The notes beneath the pieces are model-generated. The model was not told the DNA's origin. It was given only the letters and a program-made list of their open reading frames with translations, and made no database searches. Positions 37,301 through 49,300 of a stretch of 64,000 nt of DNA are shown piece by piece. How positions within the stretch are numbered: position 1 is the first letter of the stretch; each line of letters opens with the position of its first letter. The translations under genes and the position numbers were made by a program. Source of the DNA: Cloeon dipterum. Taxonomy: Eukaryota > Arthropoda > Insecta > Ephemeroptera > Baetidae. The DNA is taken from the NCBI RefSeq assembly GCF_949628265.1, contig NC_088790.1, forward strand, positions 15,008,545 through 15,072,544, given 5' to 3'.

Positions 37301-40300
37301 CCAGGCGAGATGGTTTGCAAGAGTGCGAGCATCGTACGTAAAGTGCAGCGCCAACTGGCCGATATTCTCATGGAGATAGATGAAATTGGCCCTTATGGCG
37401 GCAGCTTTGTCATCCAGTGTCATAGGAATCGCCTGCAGTGCCTAGCCTGCGTTGCCGACAATCAAGAAAGTCGCAAGCTGTTTATGATGGTTGTGAGTCA
37501 ACTTGAGGTCATCAGGTAAAATCCTTTCTTTTGTTGCTTAAAAACAGTTTTCTCTAAATAAATCAACTGTTCAGGAACAAAACGTCACTAACTCAGCCCA
37601 TATCTTAAAGATTCATTGAAATAAAAAATAATCTTCGCAACGTTTTTTTCTTTTGATTATGATGAGAATTTTTCCTCATTTTACATAGGAATCACCATAA
37701 GACGCGATACAAACTATGGGCCATGGTGCTAAATTTTTATATTTCATTTTATTCTATTATCATAAGAATTTCAGTGTCTGTTGTGAACAAATTACAAACA
37801 TCTGGTTCCCTTATAAACTATATTACCTGTTTCAAATACTTGGAACATCTCTTAAATTTTCAGACATCTGCTGGAATCGGCCATGAAGAGGAAGGCTGAA
37901 AACGTGTTGGACCAAATCAAATTGTTTTCTTCTGACAAAGTTTTAAAATGTGTTGAGGAGGTTAGAAGGGCTGTGAAAACCAACGTGGATACTAAAACGA
38001 TCATTTTCGTTGCTAGAAGAATCACTGCAAAAGTGTTGTGTGCAATTTTCAAGGTATGAGATTTAATTATGTTGTTCTGATACCTTAATTTATCAGTAAT
38101 ATTTGGAAAGGTTTTGAGCACGAATGATCCAGACTTGGTCAAAATCAAAAGCGACTACGTTGTAGGTCGCGAAGACAACTCCTACTGCACAAAATTGGCT
38201 CAGTTATCAATGAAGTTGAATAAAGACAGCATCTTCAGGTATTTAATATTCTTCTATGATAGTCAAACGAGGCTTAATGAATGAATTTGGCTTGTAGCTA
38301 AGATGTAAATATTATTATTATTCAATTTATTGGACACCATCGGTGTACAACTAACAGTCAATTACAATTTTATTTATTATAACATAATGCTTGAGATAAT
38401 GTTGAAGGTTTTTTGACACAGTTGAGCAAATGATACATACTAGTAAGCAAAGAATCGCAATAAATACATTTACAATTAGCGGTGACAGCGAGATGAAAAA
38501 ATTTATGTGAACAGTCAAGGAAATGATAGCCATGAAAAGAATATCTATTGAACATAGCCCTATCTTTACAATTTGTATTAGTCCAATCCAATTTACATAT
38601 AGCAGGGGTTTCAAAAAAGTTTGGGTCAATAGATTGTCGTTTAACATTCATATTGTTTAAAAACTTTTCATAGGCAGTTGTAGAGGGAAGATAGTAAGAT
38701 TTAAATATTTTTTTACCATACAAATAATTTGATACCCATAAAAAATGTCAGGGACGCAGAAAAATGTAACGTGGCTGAAACATCAACACATTTACGCTGC
38801 TGAAAATTATTTGATATAACAGCAAACTATTTACAAAAAACTGTCCAGAGTTTTTTCGTTAATAATCAGACTCTTCTCATATTGTTTTTGAGGTGCATAA
38901 CCATTACAAAACCAACTATTTTTTTTAAAAAAAAAATGAAAATTTTGCTCCAACTTCCAATTTAAATCTGACTCGAGAAGAATAAATAGAAAATTAAAAA
39001 AAACAATCAGGATATTATTAACTGAGGTTAGTTTTTATTTAGCATAGGTATGAAACATTTTCATGTCCAGATTAGAATCTAATAAAATATTTCTTGTCCT
39101 CGGAGCAATTGATTTGCAATTTTTGGGTAGAAAATGTATGGTAAATCCAGGTGGTTGTGTGAACCTTGTATTTCAACAGAAAGAGATGAACTTTTAACTC
39201 TAGTTTTTACAGCTTTTCCACTGGCGATACAAATTTGCTGGTCGCCTCAAATGTGATTGAGGAAGGAATTGACATTCCGGCTTGCAACCTTGTGATCAAG
39301 TTTGATGAAATCCTAACCTACTGCTCCTTCGTCCAGAGCAAAGGAAGAGCTCGATTTCAGAACTCGAAATTCGTCATTCTTGTTAACGCCAGGTCCAAGT
39401 TCCTAGCCAACAAGACAGAATATTCTTTGTTGGAGCATCGCATGCAGATGGTATGTGAAAGCAAAATAATTCAGCTTGTATTTTGTTAATATTGGTCTTC
39501 GTAGATGCAACTTGAGGGTGAACCTGAACCATTGGAAGCTGGGAGCTCCAGCCAATTTTGCACGCCAGCAGGCGCTATTGTTACTCCGGATAATGCTGTC
39601 AGTCTGTTATACAAGTAAGATATTTTTGTCAAACTCATGCTCAGCACGTTTTGGTTTATTTTTGAAATACCAGAAGTAGAAAAAGCAATATAAATTGTCA
39701 AGAAAACCCGCATGACAAACAATTAGCCTCTAACATGTTTATTTTTTTATGCAAAGATAGGCCACCAGTGAGTCGTAATTTTACTATCTAGAATTATTTT
39801 TACTAAACAAAGGAAGTCATTAAAAAAATGGCATATATGCTGAGTTTCTTGCAAACTCGCCTAGTGAATTTTATAAATCGATTGATATTTATGATTTTAA
39901 TCTCAAGTTTATAGAGCACACGAGTAATTTAAATCTATGCTAAACTAGTTTAATTTGATGAAAATAATCTTATTATTTGTCTCAACAATTCTGTTATTCC
40001 TATTCTTATTTCCCGTCAATTTTCTCTTGTGTTCTCCCAGGTACTGTGGCACTTTGGGCTATGACAAGTTTGGAGCAGAATCTCTATTGTGGTTCTGCAA
40101 GAATGTGAGTGCAGGCAAAAAGTTTGTCTCAGTCATCCTGCCCATGCAGACAACACTAATCGATCCGATTCAAGGACCTGTTAGTCCAAGATTAATTGAT
40201 GCCAAAAAATTGTGTGCCCTGGAGGCAATAAAAAAACTACATGAAGTTGGCCAAATCAACGACAACTTGTTCAGCACCGTGACCAAAACAAGCGCAGACC

Positions 40301-43300
40301 TTGTGATGAACAAAGAGCTCTTTCCCAATTGGAATTCAAATGACCAGTACGATCAAGAGACTGGCTACCCTGGTACCAAAGCCATGAGGAGAATTCACTC
40401 CACCATAGTAAGAAATTTTAAATTGTAAAATAGAAAAAAACCAGTAAATACATTTATAAACAATTTTAATGATGCTTAAAAATAAGGGTAAGTTGTTTAA
40501 TAGAGCTGCTCGTTTTTGCTAGATTTTGATTTATGAGAAAACAAACCAAATATCTATTGCCGAATTCTGTCTATTTATTTTAGTTATATTTTCATTCACT
40601 CTTTTTTCCTGTTTTAGCCACCTTCTGTGATGACTGATTGTGCTCCAAAACCTGACTCAGAGTTGTACTTACTCAGCATCAACATCACCCCTACCTATGA
40701 AATAACGACTGACCAGAGTAATTTGTATACAACTGTTTACAATCTGCTCAAGAGCAAAAAGGAAAATTTTGCAATCCTCTCGTCAAAGCCGTGGCCTTGC
40801 GTATGTTTCAATTTTCATTCCTAATACCTACAGGGCTATGAATTAAGCATGATTTGTAGGCAGAATATTATGTTTTTACCTTTTCCGACCCTTCAAACAT
40901 TTTCCTTTCATTAACGTCAAGTAGGTCTAAAATTCAAAATAAAATCTACTCTTCAGGCATCAATTTTATCAAAAAAATTTCATCAAAAAATATCATATAA
41001 TCCTAAAATTGCCCGTTTGCCAATTTAAACAGTATTTAGGTCGTTTTGACTGTTAAGATTATTTTAAATAAGATTTGAAGGTACAATGGCTATAATTTGT
41101 ATGATTTGTGCTAAGTAAAATCTTGACAATTAGAAGCTCCATATCGACCGACCGTTAATAATCTTTTTCATAATCTCTTTTTTTACTAATTTCTAATTCA
41201 ATATCTCTTTGCAGATTTGTGATTTCCCTATCTTTGACTCACATGGGATTTTTCAAATTTCCATCGGACGCGTATGCAAAACACTGGAAGTAGATAGCAG
41301 CACCCTGGAAAAAGTCAGAGCTTTCCACAGCTACCTGTTTGGCAAACTGCTCAATCTGGACAGAAGTTTCCTGGCGTGGAACTTTGAATGCGGGCTGAAC
41401 AATTACCTCATTGCACCTGTCACTGAAGGTTGATTGAAGTGTAAATTTTATACTTGTTGTTTCAATTATGCTGTTTCAGATTTGACTCTTGATAGCAAGT
41501 GCTTGGAACAGAACTTTTCTCAGAGCTTAGAGCCTTATGACATTGAGAAGTTTGATGATTTGCTCCTGAAAGTGATTGTTCCCACTTACAAAAACAAGGA
41601 TTTGGTGGTATGAATGTAATTAATTCTAAATTACATCTACTATTTCTGGTTTATTTTATAGAATTATGTCATCACCAACCTCCTCTGGAACGTCAATCCG
41701 CTGACTTCGTTTCCATCTCCCAATTATGATTCATACTTTGAGTACTATTCGCAGAAGTGGGGTAAAACTGTCAAGAATTTGACCCAGCCTATGGTAGAAG
41801 TCAAACGCATGCCATCAAATATCAACTATTTCAAACCGAGGTAATAGGATGTGGCAACAAGGTGGCCAAAGGCCAAAAATCAATACTCCCATCACTTTTT
41901 TTGCATAATCGGCGTGGATTTTAATCTGTGATACCTAAGAGGTATTGTTCTATCATCATTTTTTTTTGTCTGAAACTCCACTACTAGTAATTCAATATTG
42001 GTGATATAAATTTACGAAAAAAACTAATGATCTTAACAATAAATCTTAAATTATTAAAATGACGCAAGAGTGTTTTAGGTACAATGTCAGATAAAGTGCT
42101 TTGTGAATGTGTCAGAAAACTTTCTTGCAGTCAGCTTAGTAACTGTCTCCATTGTAAAATTTTACTCCAAATAACCATAATTTAAATATTAAACAATATC
42201 TTAAAAAAAAACCAGCTTCGATAACTTGGAGACCAAAACCTAACATGTTTCAGGGCGTTGACACTCAATAAGTTAGAGAAACGCTTATTGATGGAGGAAA
42301 GCAGTGGAGAAAACACAGAAAAGTTAATCCCAGAACTGTGCCACCTCTCAGGGCACAATCGCGTGGTGACCTCCGAAATGTGGTTCAAAGCCATGCTCCT
42401 GCCGTCCATTCTGCACCGAGCCTTGATTTTGCTGCACGCAGACGAGCTGCGTTCCAAAATTAACGCAGATTGTGGTGTTGGACCAGCTAGCGTTAACAAG
42501 TGGACGGATTTGGAAGTGTCCCCCTTGTTCAGGTCGCATATCCCTGAAGCTAAAAATAAGAGGAGTGGATTCGGCTTGCCAAAAATCACTTGCCATGTGC
42601 CTAAGGTGAACGAGAAGATGTGTTCTTGGCAACAGTCACAGGATGACACGCCTGAGCCAATCGACCCAGACAGGCATCTCTGCGAGGGAGTCAGCTGGGG
42701 ACAGCTGGCTGAGTTTGCTTCCTTTTCCTCGCAGTCGGAAGCCTTGCCGGAACAATTGGAAATTCCGTCCCATGAGGATCAGCCGTTCTTAAGAAGGTAC
42801 GACAAAATGCCTAATCATTACTATTAACTGAAGTTTGATCACTGCTTTGCTGTCCAAAAGTAGAAATTTCTTACTTGAAAGGATTCAACATTTTAATTTT
42901 TGGAGTAATTTTTTAATTTGACAGAGTTTGCGAACTATGGGGCTCCAAATCCTTTTGAGATTTAGCATGAAAAATGCTTCAAAGTCTAAATTGCGAAGCC
43001 AGTTTTCATGCAATCGTGATGCCATTTGAGACTACTTGAAAAGACGAATCAATAGGTTGGTCAATGGCCATGTCGACTTTTCCGGAAAGTCCCTAGATTT
43101 TAGAATATTACAGAAGAAATTAATTTTATATGACTTTCAGCATGGTAATACAATCAGGTGATGAACTTCTCACAATTTATTCGATCTGATTGCAAATCAC
43201 AAACACAAAATACAAATTAAAAATAAAAATACAACAATATCATTTTGGCTCATTTACGTATTGATACAAGTCTTTTTAAAAATTTTAATATCAGAGCTGA

Positions 43301-46300
43301 TTTCCAAGTCATCTAGCTCTTTATATTTGTCATTAAGAAAAAAATAATAATTAACTCTCAATATTTATATTTTCAAGTAACTTAATATCATCGTAAAAAT
43401 TAATAGTGATGCTTGAAAATATTGGTCAGGTATGTTATAAACAGGAAATTTCATCAGCTGTCTGAATATATCTAGTTTTTTGCTCTCCAATCAACCATTA
43501 AATGCTTTAAATGCCCAGAAATAACCCATGTGTGAAATATTCATGGCAAACTGATCGATTTTTCTTGTTGAGCAGTGTATAGAAACCATAATTCAGCTTA
43601 AGTTAAATTGTATTTTTAAAATCAATTTTGTAACTTAGGGCCATGCTTTTAATATTTCAAAAAATCGTTAAAATGGTATATCATTTATTTAAAAATTGGA
43701 CAATGTGATATAAATTCAAGAATTTCATCAAAATTCAAAATAATTACTATGTTGACACTCAGGTCAACACTTAATTAGTTGTTTGATGGCAAAGTTTTGG
43801 ATTTTATGGATGTTTTGGAGTTCGTCCAAAATGTTTAATACATTTTTTGACGAATTCTGAAACATCTTTAGGAGCAAATTCTATCCAGACAAGGTCAGGC
43901 TAAATTTCTACAGATGAAATTGCAGAATATTTTTATTTGTTATTTAACCTTGCGTTGTGTTTGCTGAAAGTAGAATTTCTGACTAAAAATTATTTTTGAC
44001 ATGCTAAATCTCTAAAATGCTGCTTTTGCAGGGAGGTAGATATCAATGTTGTTCCCATCAAACTTCTGACACCTGACGCTGACGTGGAAAAACGCGGCCC
44101 TGAGCTGAGCACCATGTACGCGGCAATTACGACAATGTCTGCAAACGACGTCGTCAACATGGAGAGGCTGGAGACCTTGGGCGATTCTTTCTTAAAGTTC
44201 ATCACCACCCTCTACCTTTTTTGTACCTACGATTACTCAGAGGGAATTTTGACACACGTAAAGTCGTCTATTTTTTGTCTTTAATTTATTTTCTTACGTT
44301 TTCGTTGCTGCAGACCAAAAGCAAACTTGTTGGCAACAGGAACCTTTTCTACTGCGCTTTGAACAGAGGCATTGCCAAAATTTTGAACTGCAATGCGTGG
44401 GACCCAAATGAGGATAGTAATGTATGTTTGATTTCAACTTGCACTCATTTGCCTATAGAATTATAATACAATTTACATAATTTAAAAAGATAAAGTTAAT
44501 TGCCAATCAAAGTGATCATTGAACGTCGTTTTTTTCCTTTCATTTTGAATTTTATTGATCAAGATGTCTTCCAGTTTTTCAGTAAGGCGTTATAATAGGT
44601 AAATCTACTCATTCTTTGATTGATAAAAAGTTTCTAAAGTCCGAGTTACAATACTATAAACGCTGTTCACAAGTGGAATTTTTACTTTTATTGTGACTCT
44701 CAACGCAATTTTTGTTCACTTATTGGAATATTTTTTGTTTGATTTTTATTGGATATTCATAGTATGGTAATTTTAGATTCCGAATTTGAGCGTGCCTGGA
44801 GTGCTTAGGTATCTCATTGCGAAAACAGACTTATGTCCCAGCGTGCTGAATGCAATAGTGTTGGACGAGCAAGAAAAAGCAACAGGCCAGTTGAACGACC
44901 TCGGCAAGATTCAGGAGGCCTTTGAACTATTTGCCGAAGCAAATACTGAATCTTCTGTCTATGAGACAACACTGGTGTCCTTTTTGAACAAGCAGATCGC
45001 GCCTGACAAGGTAGGATTTGATATTAAATTGTGTCATGTCTAAAAGGTGAACAATGGATTAATTTATTATATTATTATTTTTTGGCGTAACCACCATATT
45101 TTCAAGATTTTTTTTTAAGATTCCTGGGAAGAAAAATCTATTTATTATTTTGCAATTTAAAAATATACCTTGTTCATGAATTCAAATTCAATGCATTCTG
45201 TCTCAGTGAAGCCGGAAAACTTAACATATTAAAAAAGTCGCACGAAGAATTTTGAATCGGGTATTTTTTATTTTTCGCAGGTTTCTTAATTTTATAAAAT
45301 TAACTGACGTTTATATATTTCATTCTCAGTAGATGTAAATTGTTAATAACATTTTTTTAAAAGTAATTTTTACGGTTGCACATTTTCACTTCGGAAAATG
45401 ATACATCAATATGTCATTTTGTAAAAGTTACTCCAAGTATGGTTATTTGCCATTTTTATTTACTCTAACTTCAATTCAAACTTTCTCGTGGAGACTCTGG
45501 CCATCATGCGCGGCTCGGTAGGGTGACGGCGCAGTGCCATCTTTTTTTGTTAACTTGTCATGGATTTAGCAAAAATTACGAAAATATCTATCTGGAAAAA
45601 AACTAAACTTTTATTACGATTTTTTCTATGGAAAAACCAGCTGTGTAAAAACCTCAACTAATTATTGTACGAATCCTGATTGAAAAATACCTAAAATAAA
45701 AAATATCGTTCAGGTGATTGCCGACTCCGTTGAAGCCATCCTTGGAGCCTATATTGAAGCATGTGGCCCGATAGCAGCGGCCAAAGTGGTCTCTTGGTTC
45801 CAAATTTTGCCCGAATCTGCCCCATCTGTGATGACAGATCCTGTTCCGTGCAATATCAAGAACAAGAACGTCCGCGATGCCGAGAAAGAAATCAACTCTC
45901 ATTTGTTTGAGGTTGATAAGCTTGAGGAGGCGCTGGGCTACAAATTCAGATCAAAGAGCCTGCTGCTAGAGGCCCTGACCCATCCCTCCTACGTTGCCAA
46001 TCGCCTCACGCACAATTGCCAGAGACTGGAGTTTTTGGGAGACGCGATTTTAGGTTTGTTTCATTTGCATAATATATTTAATTTTTTTATCTTTAGACCA
46101 TCAATACGACTTATTCATGATATTGATTTTAAGGCTATAGATTATTCTGGAATAATTTATCTTAATGGTAATATTAGCAATATTATTGCTCTCTACAGTG
46201 AGTTTTTTATTCGACTTGCTTAGAAACTGCAAAGCTCTTTATAAAATTCTAAAAAAATGACGAAATAGTATTTCATATCTTTAACCATCTTAATTTTTCT

Positions 46301-49300
46301 GAAATAAAAACTGCAAGTATTCTATTTTTGCTCTATGGTATAAAATTAAAAAGTTAAGACCAAAAATTCAAGTGTTTTACGGAATGCCAAAAATGAGCCA
46401 CTGTTCAATTTTTCAAATCAAATATTGTGTATGAACCAAGTATCACATTAGTTGAGCTGAAACTGGTTTTTTTAAATCGATTTTTCAAATTTTTTATTTT
46501 TTTCCTCTACATTCCCGCAATAAATTGTTAAATTTTTCGGATCAAGTGGTATTCTATTGAAAAACGTGGATTGTTCGCTAATTATTGGATTGTTTGTTAA
46601 TTATTTTAAGAGCAGTCATTACGTTACCTATTTCTTATAAATTTTTAATACTCTTTTATTTTATTGATTATTTTAAGATGTTTCTCTGTTTTTTTACTCT
46701 ACTTAACTGGCAATTTTAAGTTTTTATATTTTGTATTTACAGACTTCCTTATCACGGCGCACATTTATGAGTCTCATTCGAGTCTGACTCCTGGAGAGAT
46801 GACTGATTTGCGATCGGCACTTGTGAACAACATCACGTTTGCCTCGCTGACTGTGAGATACGGCTTCCACACGTTCCTCTTGGCGCATTCTTCGACCGTC
46901 ATGCATTCCATCGACAACTTTGTCGACTTCCAGAAGAAAAACGGTCACAAGATCACTGACGATGTAAGCCAAGGAATCTTAAATAAAGTAACTGGCTCAC
47001 CTGATTTTATTTCAGCACCTGCTGCTCATTCAGGAAAATAACATCAATATTGGAATTGCAATAGAAGTACCTAAGCTTCTTGGGGACATTTTTGAAAGCC
47101 TTATTGGAGCTGTTTTCTTGGACTGTGGCAAAGACTTAGTTGCCACTTGGAACGTTGTTTATTCTCTAATGAAACATGAAATTGGTAATGAATATTATTG
47201 TTAAACATATTTTTTTCTAATAAATGAAAAATTTTAGATCTCTTTGGAATGACGGTGCCTAAGAATGCAGTAAGGAGGCTCTATGAAAGTGTTCCCAAGA
47301 CAGACTTGACCATTGGGTTAGTACAAATTTATGCCTCTTTTTATATCTTTTTGGGAAATTTTTTCACTTATCAATCCACCTCATCGCTAAATGAAAATTT
47401 TATAAAAAAAATAATTTAGAAAGAGCCTTCTCGAATTCATTGGTATCACCAAAACCCTAAGTGTAGCATTCCTGTTGAGTTTTCTCTTTTCGATCATTTC
47501 AGTTTTTTTAATTAGGAACCTCAGTCCGCTGTTAATTTTAAAATATTATCATAGTATTTTGCCCTTTATTATATTAACCATTATTTATGCAATCTGAAAG
47601 GGTTTATGATTATTGTTGACTATTCTACTAATATTCCACCTTAATGTTGCTTTCCAATTCTGCTAATTCTGGTTTATACTTAAGGGAGGAGCTCGTGGTT
47701 AGCCAAAGTTCGCAAATAATGTATTTCTTGTGTCTTTATCGCATGGGTAGTCACTCCATGTGAAGTAGTTTTTTTAAACGTAGTTGACACAGTGCTCTTT
47801 ATGGCCCTTGTTGTGGTAAATTTATTTTATTTAAAAATGAAGAAATTTTCACATAATACTTGTTAACTGATTGCTTAATTAATTTTAATTTATGCAATTA
47901 AAATGCTCTGTTTTGGAACTATTTTGCTGTTGGATTATTCCTTTATTTCAAAGCTTCTATACCGGCGTGATGCAGGTTGCATAAGAAGGAACGCGTTTAA
48001 AAATACAAGTACTTGAATATCCTCAAAAACAGATATGTATTTATTGTTCCAAACATTGAATATTTTATATCGTGTGACGCGAAACACTTGACTTTGGTGC
48101 TGTAGTGGCTGGTGGCGCATTTCTTTGTGCTTGCGACTATTGATTTGTCATTGACTTGGAAAATTTACTTTTTAAAAGCAAGTTTTTGAAAATCACTATA
48201 AGACCTCATTGCATCAGCGCTCTTGAACTTTCTTGAATCATTGTGATAAAAATCGTTCACTCTCACACTTCTTTATTTCAATGCACCAAATTATGACCTT
48301 CTTGCGAACATATCCACAGAACAGGTGCGATGAGTTTTTTTTCCGGTTCATCTCTTGCGAGACGGGGGACCCCCCGATTCCGAAGAACTCGCGAGAACTC
48401 CGCGTTCATACGAATAAAATGGGCACGCGGGCCTCATTGGAGGAAGCCCAGTCTAGAAAACGAGCTTGTCGTGTTGCTGTTTCCGCAATGGTGCATTTTT
48501 ATTGAAACGGTTATTCGTCCCGTGAAATTAATTCACGCATATTGTTAAGGGTGCAAACCAGAAAGAAGCGAGTTGGAAAACTTTCGCAATCCTCCTAAAT
48601 CCGGATTGACTTGTCATTGCAATGCAAGAGAATGAAATGTAGGCGAAAATCAGCCGGCATCTGACCTTCCAACATCGCTTGAATGCTCATATTGCAAAAC
48701 ATAATACAAGCCAACGGTATGGTTAAACGTACAATCTTTTGGTCAACGACCGTTCGTTAAATCTTTCTTTTCATCTAATAGAAATAGAACGTAAATCAAT
48801 GTTGAATTAATTGTAAACATAATTAAATTCATAACTTAAATGTATTGCAAAATATTTATTTTCGTTCAATTGATTTGAACGTTTCCTACAAATTCGCATG
48901 AAAAATATTTCTTGTGTAAATTTTTTCATTTACAAATTCAAGTATAATATTTTTGGCATGCTGTATCAAATTTCGTTTTTCAACCCTGGAGTTCGCATAT
49001 GTATCTAGTAGTTGTGTTGCACTCATTATCATTCCAAGTGAACGAAGATCGTGCCTTGATGTACTGGAGACAGTTTTCGTTTCCACCTGCATTGTCAGGC
49101 TGTCCAATGCCGAATCGCGAAAAGCTGACTGGCTCAGCTGTTGCGCTCCAAACAAATTTTCCTTCTTCGCCTAGGTCTGTGCCAGACATCCAAAACATGT
49201 CTAGATCTGATGCATCTGCAAAAAGAGCGAAAACATAAAAAATCTCTGAACAAAAAGAGTAAATTACTCAGAGCATTGAGATATCCAAGGACAGCATTGT

